Source: UBA5158 sp040389045
GTDB lineage: Bacteria > Pseudomonadota > Gammaproteobacteria > DSM-16500
Reading direction: 5' to 3'
DNA: 64,000 bases
Assembly: GCA_040389045.1 (NCBI GenBank)
Contig: JAZKAT010000007.1
Coordinates: 62,001-126,000, forward strand
Below are positions 25,378 through 35,400 of the stretch, in pieces (the stretch's first letter is position 1; each line of letters opens with the position of its first letter). A model generated the notes under the pieces. It saw nothing but the letters and a program-made list of their open reading frames with translations, ran no database searches and had not been told where the DNA came from. The position numbers were made by a program, and so were the translations under genes.

Positions 25378-26079
25378 TCATAATCCCGAAATCGCTTCAG
25401 CTATTTTTTTATCCGCAATATCCATCAACGGCGCCCCATGCGCACTAAGCAGATGATTGAATTTTAAAAATTTCAATCTGTCAAAATCCGCAGGCTTAAC
25501 CTGACAAGCTTCCAGCCAAACTTTGGCAATACTAGCAACCCCAAACAAACCTTGCTCTTCATATAATTTCGCGGTTTCCGTACTGAAAAATCGATCGGGT
25601 TTAACCCAATTTTTTATACTGTCGCAAGTAATTAAAATTCCACCCTCGTCCGCAATATGCAAAATTCCTTCAGGAAATGCTGACGTTTCAAAAATAAAAA
25701 TCGAACTATTCGGCCATGGCATTTTATCATTTGGTTGCAGAAGAAAATCAGCGACACGATTATTTTCATGTTGCATGCCCGCTAAGGCCCAGAGTTTCGC
25801 ATCATAACGTTCAAGATAAAACGCATCATCTCTGCCATGAAAGGCCCCAATGCGGATGACATTGCTTACTTTTCCCAAGGCATCCAGCGCGGCTAACCCG
25901 GCATCAGTTAATCTTACGGTATTAATCAGCGAGAGTTGATCACCGTCACGCAGCATAATCATGTTTCTGCTATGTTGTAATTCCACATTGCTACACGAAG
26001 TTATATTAGTTCCCATCACCATGAATATATTAGGGAATATTTCTGTTATTTCACTATGCGGCCAGGCGGGAGAAGACAT
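25378..26079 (-). CDS. Degenerate metallo-beta-lactamase-fold-like protein
   Basis: A protein of about 233 residues whose layout recalls the metallo-beta-lactamase fold: an N-terminal ITEIFPNIFMVMG, then RNMIMLRDGDQLSLINTVRL, then IRIGAFHGRDDAFY where HxHxDH is expected, and late HGAP. Only HGRDDA is present in place of HxHxDH, so two metal ligands seem lost and hydrolase activity is doubtful. DUF4336-like proteins show this pattern. I chose ATG 26079 because GGAG lies six bases upstream. An in-frame ATG at 26169 would add a hydrophobic N-terminus (FSNILLLYAIAVLNSG) that could be a signal peptide, but its ribosome site is poor. Confidence 0.6.
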   Translation of the reverse strand: MSSPAWPHSEITEIFPNIFMVMGTNITSCSNVELQHSRNMIMLRDGDQLSLINTVRLTDAGLAALDALGKVSNVIRIGAFHGRDDAFYLERYDAKLWALAGMQHENNRVADFLLQPNDKMPWPNSSIFIFETSAFPEGILHIADEGGILITCDSIKNWVKPDRFFSTETAKLYEEQGLFGVASIAKVWLEACQVKPADFDRLKFLKFNHLLSAHGAPLMDIADKKIAEAISGL

Positions 26080-26217
26080 ATGTGCTCCAGAGTTAAGAAC
26101 CGCGATAGCATACAATAATAGAATGTTAGAAAATAGGGTGAAGTCGAGGCTTGACCTTTTTTTGTGCATATGGTATTTTTATTAGCCTTTTTACAACAGT
26201 GACCGAGTTCGAAAGCC

Positions 26218-28614
26218 ATGCCTACACCCGAACCCATACAATTAGAAATGACAATTGACCATGTTGAAAATTTTTATCAAATTTTTATAACATTTGCTAA
26301 TAAAGAAAATTCCGCCACCGCGGCTATTGCTAAAAAAATTCTGGATAATTACCTACAATATCTTAATCATGTCTTAGGATTAATTTCATGTGACAAGGCG
26401 TGGGCGCCCCATAAAAAACTTTTGATAAGTTCAATAAATTATTTGATCAAGTCCGAAGCCTATGAAGAAAACAATCTTTTAATCAACAATATTTGTCGTG
26501 ATATTGAAGCCGATGGCGCTCTGTTGGAATCAAAATTTGATATGACTGAAGCACCTGCATTTATCAACAGACTAAAAGACGTGCGAACCCAGGTGCAGAA
26601 TAACACTCCCCACCAGTTACTCGCAACAACATCATCAACTTATTATCCTCCAATATTAAGCCATTTAGTTTACATTCATAAATCCTCGCAAAAATCTGTC
26701 GACAAATTAATGGATAGTGCCAATTATTTTATTCGGGAAAAAAATTGGCAGATTGTTATAACACTTTATGCAAATGCCAAAGCAGTTCTCGAAGCGAGCA
26801 AAAGTGAAGATTTTGACAATCCGGATTATTACTTTAAAAAAATTCACCAGGAATTAGCTTCAGCATATCATTGCTATGGACGAGAATTATTCTACCAAAG
26901 ATCCACTGAATGCGAAGCCTATTACCAGCTTGCCATTGAAACGTCCGAAGACATTGAACCAGATCATTTCTTTAATACTTGGATTGAAGCACACAATAGT
27001 TTGGCTGAATTTAAAAAATGTTATGCAGAAACTTTATTCATGAGTGATTTAAAGAAAACCGTTGAGCTATTAGAATCTTCGATGTTACTAATGATCAAAA
27101 TCATTACTCGTTATCCAAATACCCGTGAGCAAATACTTTTCCAATTCGAACCGAATGTCAGATATCTGATATACATTTATACTGAATATTTTAATCGTTG
27201 TACTGATTTAAGTGAACGTATCAATTTATCTTATAAACTAATTTACCTATTCGCATCTACCCCGGCAAACAGTAATAAAGCTTTCGATCAAGCTCAGATT
27301 CATATGAACTTCCAATTCATTACCGTCAATATGATGAGTCATTTAATTGCTAATCCTAATCAAGCTCCAGAATTGATGATGGACTCTATTTTTGAAGCGA
27401 TGGCTTTAAACAGTAATCATAACTTATATTATTACAATAATAAGCTGGAGATCTTCTATCTAAAATTATTTTTACATAAGCTCACCGATGCGCTAAATTT
27501 AATTTATATGAAATACGATATTTTAAAGATGGCCAATTTTATCGAAAAATTTGAGCCCATGATTGTTAAACTTAAAGCAGAATCCACTGATGAGGAGTTA
27601 AATGGATATTATAATGCGCTGCGTAAGAACATGGCTTGCTATCTCCATATTCTAATAATCGACAATTTATCATTTAGAAACGCAGTGTATGTATATCGCC
27701 TGCTGATTAATCTCTGTAACAAAATTGATCCGGTAACGCTTTCCCCCCAGGAAGAAGCTACATTTCAATTATTTCATCAACTTTACGCGGCAAATGGTTT
27801 AGAAACCCTTTTATTTTCCGCCAAGCCAGGCACCAAAAATAATATAAAACTTGCGAAAATATTCATCACTAAAAATTTGAAAGCAAAGTTTATTGCGCCA
27901 GATCAAAACTTTACTTTCCGTATTTGGCAAAGTAAGGTTGCCGATCAAATTTATAATTATGCAATGAAATTACCGCAACCCAATTCCTATCCCATTACCC
28001 TTGAGTTTCTAGAATACGCCAGAAATACTCTCGCCATTGTTCCCATTGCCTATAGAACTTATGATATATGTAATAATCTGGAAGTATATAATAAAACTTA
28101 CGACTATGTAGCTATTGAGATTCGTATCAATGAAAAAATTTCCAGCAAGACTTTTCGCAAAGCATACGAATCGCTTGAACAACTGCAAGATGATTTGTCA
28201 AATGCTAAATATACAAGAAGTTATCCATTGGACACATGGTACAATTTTGCTATCGATGTAAAAGTAGATAAAATGTATCAGTATGCCAGCGATAAGTGTG
28301 ATGCATTGATTAAATCAATTAGTAAGAAAATCCTGCGTAGACCTTATTTTTTTAGTAATGTAAATGAACGTCAAAAAGATAATAACGTGTTAAGATCACT
28401 TTTTTATAATCACATTGCACCCCTGCAACATAATAAAACCAGAGAAATGTTGAAGGAGGCGTTAGAAGGCCTTGATTGTTATCTTTCAGATAGTGTCTAT
28501 ACACCAATTCGTGAAATTCCCCTGATCGTAAAAATTATTAAACATATACTGCTTACCGATGCAGATTATGTTTACAAATTACCTGCACCGCGCACACGTT
28601 CCTATAGTATTTAG
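26218..28614 (+). CDS. Large helical protein of unknown function
   Basis: A 798-residue, almost wholly alpha-helical protein without signal peptide or clear membrane segment. Many tyrosine- and asparagine-rich helical pairs (ASAYHCYGRELFYQRSTECE, YRLLINLCNKI) suggest a TPR-like solenoid, but I find no strict TPR consensus. No catalytic motif is visible. The ATG lacks a strong ribosome site; a second ATG lies ten codons in (26248). A strong hairpin begins at the stop codon. Large solenoid proteins transcribed alone are common among Legionellales effectors; that assignment is inferred only from style and neighbourhood. Confidence 0.7.
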   Translation: MPTPEPIQLEMTIDHVENFYQIFITFANKENSATAAIAKKILDNYLQYLNHVLGLISCDKAWAPHKKLLISSINYLIKSEAYEENNLLINNICRDIEADGALLESKFDMTEAPAFINRLKDVRTQVQNNTPHQLLATTSSTYYPPILSHLVYIHKSSQKSVDKLMDSANYFIREKNWQIVITLYANAKAVLEASKSEDFDNPDYYFKKIHQELASAYHCYGRELFYQRSTECEAYYQLAIETSEDIEPDHFFNTWIEAHNSLAEFKKCYAETLFMSDLKKTVELLESSMLLMIKIITRYPNTREQILFQFEPNVRYLIYIYTEYFNRCTDLSERINLSYKLIYLFASTPANSNKAFDQAQIHMNFQFITVNMMSHLIANPNQAPELMMDSIFEAMALNSNHNLYYYNNKLEIFYLKLFLHKLTDALNLIYMKYDILKMANFIEKFEPMIVKLKAESTDEELNGYYNALRKNMACYLHILIIDNLSFRNAVYVYRLLINLCNKIDPVTLSPQEEATFQLFHQLYAANGLETLLFSAKPGTKNNIKLAKIFITKNLKAKFIAPDQNFTFRIWQSKVADQIYNYAMKLPQPNSYPITLEFLEYARNTLAIVPIAYRTYDICNNLEVYNKTYDYVAIEIRINEKISSKTFRKAYESLEQLQDDLSNAKYTRSYPLDTWYNFAIDVKVDKMYQYASDKCDALIKSISKKILRRPYFFSNVNERQKDNNVLRSLFYNHIAPLQHNKTREMLKEALEGLDCYLSDSVYTPIREIPLIVKIIKHILLTDADYVYKLPAPRTRSYSI

Positions 28615-28640
28615 GCCCGAATAAAGCTATTCAGGCCTAA
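28611..28640. terminator. Bidirectional hairpin terminator candidate
   Basis: TTAGGCCCGAATA and TATTCAGGCCTAA form a 13-base stem with one mismatch around a 4-base loop. It overlaps the plus-strand stop codon and faces the end of the convergent minus-strand gene at 28653. On the minus strand the mismatch becomes a G-U pair. There is no long U-run. Confidence 0.6.
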
Positions 28641-28652
28641 CAGGTTGCATTA

Positions 28653-30935
28653 TTAGCAAGATGGACGCGGCGTATAAATCGAAGGAAATTGAAACGGTTG
28701 TCCTATCGAATAGCCTATGTTGTTGCTTTGGAAAGTAGGATGACAGGCATTCGTATTAAGCCCGTAATTTAATACTGAGCCATTAATGCTAGAAAGGAAA
28801 AACACGGTGTTATTGGTGACAGTGATATTCGAGCAACTACTGGAGTACACATTAAAAGTGTTGATGCCAATGCGGCCTGGACCGTAAGTATCATTGGCAG
28901 GATTATAAAAATTATAATTATCACCATAAACATAATTATCATTGATAGTAATATCATGGCCGGTTGATACGTCTATGCCATAATTACCCGCATTCAACAG
29001 AAAGTTATCCTGCGCCAGCACATAGCCCGGCCCGGAAGTACCTGGGCCCATATCTCCGTCAGTTAACATCATGCCACCGCAATTCCAAAAATCGCCGCCG
29101 CCGTTAAGTCGGTTGCCAACCATTTGTATAGGTGAAGCCGCGGTTCCACTTGACAGATATAAACTGAATGAATCACACGGCCCCTGAAATCCAGATGGCA
29201 GCGTAGTAGGTTCAACCAGCACATTACAGCGAACACTATTGTTCGGCCCTGAAATTTGGTTAAATTGAATGGCTGAAGTGGCTTGCGTAGTCATGCCAAT
29301 AATATTAATCAACTGGTTATAATCTACATTCGCCAGGGTTACATTCGAATTATTGTTCGCCAGATAAATACCCGAACCCGCGTTTTCTATCGTATTGCCG
29401 TGAACACTCTGGCTATTTACCACTTCCACAGAAATTCCCTGACTGACGATGTCATGAACATAATTATTTTGAATGACCGCCTGCGTTGCACTGGCGACAT
29501 GTATGCCTCTACCACCACAAGGGCCAATTACGCTATTAGTGATAGTAATTAATGGCCCACCGGCGACGTTTATGCAATCTCCAGATGGATTGGTAATGCT
29601 TACATGGTCCAAAGTATAGGGCCCGGAAGCACTAAAATTAACCGGCGGCATGGGAGTCAGCGGTACGAGGTCCGGGATATAACCGGCGGTAGCCGTACCA
29701 ATGGTAATTTTGCTTAACTTTAATGCCTGGTGCCAATTGGCAAATTCTTGCGACTCAGCATACACAGTGGGATCAGCATTATCGTTAGGAATATAATTGG
29801 TATTCCCTGCCACCGCGCCAGCTTGACCGGGCAGACTCCAGTCGGAACGGATTGGCGCATTGCTGCCATTATTTTTTATCAAGCCTAAAACATTATTCGT
29901 GACACTGTTATTGAAGAACACCGAGCTAGCTTGTTTATATAAATTACTATTCACCGCGCCAAACGCGTTGCCATAATTAGACATAGGATAAAAAGTCGTA
30001 CCATTCGGTAAAAAGCCGCTAGACACAACGCGATTATTTGCCGCCGTAATATTATGTCCCGCTCCTATCGTGATACCATAATTAGCAGTAGCGACTACGA
30101 TGTTGTTGGTAATATTTATAAAAGAACTGGCAGTAGCAGCCGTGTCGCTAGGTTCACCATTTATTAATATGCCACCAAATGCATACAAATCTTTACCGGG
30201 AAAAGTAGGGAATGCGCCGGAAATAAAATTATCATGAATCAACATGGGACTAGCGCTGGTACCGCTGCTTTCATTCACTTCGATCAAGGCGCCAGTAGAG
30301 CTTTGGTTAGCCGTATTCATCACCTGGTTCCAACCAATTTCAATGCCCGGAACACCAAACATATTGCAAGTATGGACTGCCTGACCATTGTATTGGCCGG
30401 TCGTTGCATAAAGACCTGGTCCTAGACTGGGACGCGCGTCAACATTGGTAAAAACGTTTTTATCAATGACCAAGGTATTACTGCTGGTTTTATTTCCCGC
30501 GTAACTGCTGCAATAAAATCCTATGCGCAAACCCACAATATTATTGTTTTGCATATTGATATTGGCGAATGAATTAACATGTAAAAACATGCCTTTTTGT
30601 ACATTAGGTGTATTTGGATTTGTACCAATACCAATAGTGTTCTTCACGGTAATGTTGGCTGGAACATTCAATGCCTGGATCATATCGCCAGGCCCTTGTA
30701 ACATCGAATTCGCAATAATCACACTGGCTGGTGTCTTTATAGTAATAGCGGCTTGGGAAAGGGTGCCTTGATAATTGCCGGTGATCACGTTACCGTTTTT
30801 GTTAATATAAGTTTGATCTACTACTAGCGGTGGTTGGAATACAATAGCTTCAGCATGAGCGGGTAATGAAAAAAATAAAGTGATTAAAACGATTTTCGAA
30901 AATTCAACTAAGGCAGGCAAATAGTTCATTCTCAT
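28653..30935 (-). CDS. Secreted right-handed beta-helix protein
   Basis: A protein of about 760 residues with a signal peptide (MNYLPALVEFSKIVLITLFF, cleavage after PAHA). The body is a long series of short beta-helix turns (ITITNSVIGPCGGRGIHVAS, AVIQNNYVHDI, SVHGNTIENAGSGIYLANN), the style of pectate-lyase-like and NosD/PbH1 proteins, probably in two domains (about 40-330 and 420-740). Such folds include polysaccharide lyases and surface adhesins. I cannot place catalytic residues. ATG 30935 is preferred because AAGGA stands seven bases upstream; the upstream in-frame starts at 30974 and 30965 lack both this and a signal peptide. A second ATG two codons later is equally possible. Confidence 0.8.
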   Translation of the reverse strand: MRMNYLPALVEFSKIVLITLFFSLPAHAEAIVFQPPLVVDQTYINKNGNVITGNYQGTLSQAAITIKTPASVIIANSMLQGPGDMIQALNVPANITVKNTIGIGTNPNTPNVQKGMFLHVNSFANINMQNNNIVGLRIGFYCSSYAGNKTSSNTLVIDKNVFTNVDARPSLGPGLYATTGQYNGQAVHTCNMFGVPGIEIGWNQVMNTANQSSTGALIEVNESSGTSASPMLIHDNFISGAFPTFPGKDLYAFGGILINGEPSDTAATASSFINITNNIVVATANYGITIGAGHNITAANNRVVSSGFLPNGTTFYPMSNYGNAFGAVNSNLYKQASSVFFNNSVTNNVLGLIKNNGSNAPIRSDWSLPGQAGAVAGNTNYIPNDNADPTVYAESQEFANWHQALKLSKITIGTATAGYIPDLVPLTPMPPVNFSASGPYTLDHVSITNPSGDCINVAGGPLITITNSVIGPCGGRGIHVASATQAVIQNNYVHDIVSQGISVEVVNSQSVHGNTIENAGSGIYLANNNSNVTLANVDYNQLINIIGMTTQATSAIQFNQISGPNNSVRCNVLVEPTTLPSGFQGPCDSFSLYLSSGTAASPIQMVGNRLNGGGDFWNCGGMMLTDGDMGPGTSGPGYVLAQDNFLLNAGNYGIDVSTGHDITINDNYVYGDNYNFYNPANDTYGPGRIGINTFNVYSSSCSNITVTNNTVFFLSSINGSVLNYGLNTNACHPTFQSNNIGYSIGQPFQFPSIYTPRPSC

Positions 30936-31133
30936 AATACATTCCTTATATAATAGACACTCCATCGCCAGCATGGTACATCAAAATTTACCAGCTTGCC
31001 GTATTTTCATTGCTACGCCTTTGAAAATATGTGGATTTTTTGATTAATCTTCATACTTCCTTTACTTTGCGAGGCTTTTCTTATACAATTGCACATATTT
31101 TGTAACCTTAAAACGTAAGTGGAGAGATTAGCA

Positions 31134-32321
31134 ATGTTTAACGAAACTCATCTAACAGCGGTTAGAGTAAGCGCGGCATATTTAATGTTTCAAGATTCAC
31201 AACTTTCTTCGTATAATGCATTATCAAAATTAGAAAAAGATTTTCTTAACTTCAAAGATATTACCCCTAACGATAGCACTGAATACCAGCATTTAAAATT
31301 ATTGGTAGAAGCCAACGTTGATAGCAAGTCCTTCGGTCAGATTATGCGGTTGAGCCATAACTTTTATGCCAAAATTTATACTAATCTCTGGGACCGTTTA
31401 CGAGCATTGAAAATTTCTCAAGCTGAGTCATATGAAATTTTAATACAGCATAACTTTAGCTATCTGACGGGCGTTATTGATAGAGCGATTTTATTGTTAA
31501 GCCGTGTTTCAAACTTTATGTCTGGCCCACAAAAACTCTCTTTGCAGAAAGCAATAGACCAGGCGTTAAATCCCAGCCACCCACAACATGTTACGCATAT
31601 TACTAGAGAAGATGTCAATCTTTTGCTGCGTGAAGAAGCGAAAATTCAATTATATATGCATGCGCGAGTGGGTTTGGTGATTGGCGTTGACAACTATGAC
31701 AATGAGCGTCAGCCGGACAAATTACTTAGAGAAAATGCGAAACTTCTGGTTGAGCATGATGAAATATATTTTAAAGTTGATAGAGGCTTAACCGAGTTAG
31801 GCTTTACCTTAGCGCAATGTAATGAATTTTTAAGTAATAGCACGAATGAAACTATTGAAGGTTTGTATGAGAAAGTCTTGTTGTTAAAAGATCCTCAAAT
31901 CCAGGCTTTAAAAAACCCTGCTGTTGAAGACAAAATTTTAAATAGTCAGAAAGAATTTGATAAACAACAATCCGCTTTGAACCAGCCAAATCAAGACCAG
32001 GCTTTTGTACCAACCCCCAAAACATCTGCACTGATGTCACCCGGACAGTTTACTTTATTAAATTCTCAAATTACGCCAAGCAATTCCAGAAATTTAATCT
32101 CCGGCATCAATAATTCTACTCTATTGTTTGGAATTGAAGCGGCAGCTTTTATGGTGGCAATGGCATGTTATTACCGCCCACCTATTGTAGTGAGTACGAT
32201 AAGCCTGGTAAAACGCGCGGGCTGCAAAGTGTTAGGTTTTTGTCGCACCAAAGAATCTCAAGCAGCAGTGGAACAGGAAGAACGTATCACCGTTAAATAT
32301 GGTCTTAGCAAAAACGGTTAA
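31134..32321 (+). CDS. Hypothetical protein with C-terminal membrane segment
   Basis: A 395-residue protein that I do not recognise. Residues 1-280 are helical and charged. Then comes a proline/serine-rich linker, then one or two hydrophobic segments near the C-terminus (LLFGIEAAAFMVAMACYY, IVVSTISLV) followed by a short cysteine-containing basic tail. This tail-anchored layout would suit an effector inserted in a host membrane, but it may equally be an inner-membrane protein. The start is set by GGAGAG seven bases before ATG 31134; the codon at 31119 is a GTG that overlaps that site. A perfect 14-base hairpin follows the stop. Confidence 0.7.
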   Translation: MFNETHLTAVRVSAAYLMFQDSQLSSYNALSKLEKDFLNFKDITPNDSTEYQHLKLLVEANVDSKSFGQIMRLSHNFYAKIYTNLWDRLRALKISQAESYEILIQHNFSYLTGVIDRAILLLSRVSNFMSGPQKLSLQKAIDQALNPSHPQHVTHITREDVNLLLREEAKIQLYMHARVGLVIGVDNYDNERQPDKLLRENAKLLVEHDEIYFKVDRGLTELGFTLAQCNEFLSNSTNETIEGLYEKVLLLKDPQIQALKNPAVEDKILNSQKEFDKQQSALNQPNQDQAFVPTPKTSALMSPGQFTLLNSQITPSNSRNLISGINNSTLLFGIEAAAFMVAMACYYRPPIVVSTISLVKRAGCKVLGFCRTKESQAAVEQEERITVKYGLSKNG

Positions 32322-32339
32322 TGGTCCACTTGATAATGA

Positions 32340-32376
32340 ATTGCTGCTTAAGGAACTGTTCGCCTTAAGCAGCAAT
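32340..32376. terminator. Bidirectional hairpin terminator candidate
   Basis: ATTGCTGCTTAAGG and CCTTAAGCAGCAAT form a perfect 14-base stem with a 9-base loop (AACTGTTCG), between the convergent genes ending at 32321 and 32409. It has no U-run, but its position and stability argue for termination in both directions. Confidence 0.7.
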
Positions 32377-32408
32377 GACGGTATATGGCTTGTTGTTGAT
32401 AACTGGGA

Positions 32409-35400
32409 TTATCCTTGAGTAACCTGCATACTACCTCCTAGTCCGCGCGCGATGCGCGCTGGGTCATACATAGAACTCGCTAAAATCGGCGCTACAGTAT
32501 ACTTACCAACGTTAGTCGCTTTGATGCGATAAACTAGTTCCTTCGCATCTGGCCCTACACTCGCAAAAAATATGACACGGTCTTCACGCGCATCGGCGTA
32601 ATCGACTTGATCATTTTTAACAGAGTCGCGCACGACTTCAAAACCACCCGGCAACAAATCCACTATCGCAATATTATTTAAGTATTGATTATCCAACGCG
32701 CGAATTTGAATATGCACTTCCAATTCATTACCAAGGCCCACACTGGTTACGGTTTTACCTTGCGCATCGCGATATTCTCGCGCAACTTCCAAACCCTTTT
32801 TCAACACGGAGTCGGGCGGGTTTTTATCAAAACCGGCTTGAGTCAACTGATAGAAAATACCAGTATCTTTTGGGGCAGAAAATTCGACTTTTTTCACGGC
32901 TTCATCCAGACTGACGTGCTGATAAATATCATTCGTGGCTGGCAAGACTAGTTGTCTATCGTTATTTAGGGTCGCCGTCAGAGCATAACCGCTGCCATTT
33001 GGGACTGCGTAAGTTTGCGCGTAAGCGGCAAACGCCATGCTGGCATAACCCGATAATATAGTATTCATATCCCCACTATTCAAAGCGGACACCAAAGGCA
33101 TTACCAGTTGATCTCTTACTTTCGTCAAACGTTCAGGGAAATGACGCGCTAATAAATAAAGATATTGGGCATCAGCAATATTCTGATCATAAAAATCCAT
33201 ACTAACGTTAATTTTGGGTTGTGGCTGATAGTAAGCAATTAAGCGGTTTGCTTCGGTAACACTTTTCATTAATTGATAAGTCGCTGCGATATAAGCACTG
33301 GTAATATCCTTTTGCCAAGCATGCGCAGGATCTTTATTCAAATACAATAATAAATTAGTTAAATAATTGGTAGTCACAATTTCGTTACGGGTTAACACAT
33401 AAATCGCATAAGCCTGGATGCGCGCCTCATCAAGGGAGGAGACATCCTGGGTGGCCAAATCTTTTAAGTAATCCATACCGCTGCGCAACATATCCAGCGG
33501 CACCGCGAAGCCAGCAACACGCGCGTCCGTTAAGAAATGCAAAGCATACACGGAAGCAAATTGATTGCTGGCATTCATATTTTCACTAGGCCAATAACTA
33601 AAACCACCGTTGGACATTTGCCGCTGCGCTAATGTCTGGAAAGTTTGCTGTAGCTTTGCGTTAATTGCATTCGTATCCTGTCCATACCAGGTTTGATTAG
33701 CCAGCGCCAGTAGTGGTAATGCTTTGCTAGTTAATTGCTCGGTACAGCCATAGGGAAAATTATCCAGATAGCGCTGCAAACCCACTATCAAAATTAACGG
33801 ACTCGGTGAAAACGCCGCATCCACCGTGCGATATTCTGGATACAATACACTATCAACGGTCAGCGACTGCTTGCCACTCGCCGCGTAACCACTGTTTACC
33901 TGTGTCGCATAAGCACTGGTGGGACGCACACTGAGTGTCGTTGCCATTTTGCTAAATTTACTATTATTGTTTGCAACCAGAGTAACAGTCGCTGAACCCA
34001 GTAAAGCTTTGGCGCGCAATTTAAAATGCGCAGTTTGCTCTTTGCCTTCGCTGATTTTTAAATTCTGAATTGTGTCACCGATAACTTCCAGCGCTGGTGT
34101 GGTGCTCATTGTGACTATCACTGGTGCGTCAATTCCAGAACCCGCCAGGTTATTGGCGATACTGGCGGTAATTTCAAATTCATCGCCCGGCGCGACAAAA
34201 GTTGGCACGTTCGGAGTAATAACAAAATCGCCGCGTACTTCAGTGGTTTTGGCAGTCGCGCCTACGGCATCCGTCGCTACGGCAACAGCCATGACTCGAA
34301 GCGCGCCATTGAAATAATCAGGAATTTGATAAACTACAGAGCGTGACGTAGTATCGGTATCCACAATCCCTGACCAATAGACTACGGGTAAATCGGTTTT
34401 GCGTTTGAAAGGGTTTTGCGTTTTTAACGCCGCGGCTTCTCCATTATCACCACCTGCCGCAGACAGTTCACGGTCTTGAATAAACTTCGGTAAAATCTGG
34501 TCCAGCGTTTGCAAAGTTGAAACTTCTAAAGCACGCTTTTGGAAAAAGAAACCCAAAGGGTCAGGGGTTTGATATCCCGCAGCTTGTAAAATGCCTTCAT
34601 CCACTGCAAAGACAATAATTTTTCCTGGCTTGTCACTCTTATAATTAATGGTAAAGGATTCACCCGGTCGTACTACGCCTGGTGTATCCAGACTGATAGC
34701 TATGTTATGACTGGCATGGTTCACCATAAAGGGCACTATGCTGTCGCTTAACGGACTGATAAAAATTTCCGGTGAATTCCAATCGCGCACAAAGGCGACA
34801 TTCACATAACCATTACCTTCAAAATCTTTTGGCACATGAATTTTTTGCATAGAACTAGTGGTGTCTGCTTTAAACCATTGTGCAGCATAAACTTTGTCAC
34901 GTTCAATAGTAATCAACCCTGCGCCCGTATAAGGTGCGGTCAGTTGCATTTCAATATCGGTATCCGGCATGAATTCTGTTTTATTTAATTTGATGGTCAG
35001 TTCTGCGTTTTTGGGCAGCGGTTGTTGACTGGCGCCGACTACACTGAACTTTAACCGGCTTAATTCAATATTATTTTTATCTAGCACCACTAGCGCGTAA
35101 TCGCCAATCTGCTGGGTAGGTAAAGTATAAGAGGTGCCAGTTTCACTAATGGCAAAAGCAGTAGTATTAACAATAGTAGATTGTATTAGTGATTGATATT
35201 GATAAGTGCCATCGGCTTTTTTTACTAGCGTAGTCACGGGATGCAATGACAGTAATTGAATTTTCAAATCAGCCACTGCCTGAGTTTTTAACTCGGGATT
35301 GACGGCGATATAATTAATTTGATGTTGCGCATTTTGTTTTAAATAACTTAAATCACCATCGGGTTTATACCCAACTAAATAAGCCAGAGGACTGACTAGC

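Noticed and set aside
31002..31029. TATTTTCA/TGAAAATA inverted repeat between divergent genes
   Set aside because: AT-rich 8-base arms are expected by chance in this composition; no regulator is suggested by context.
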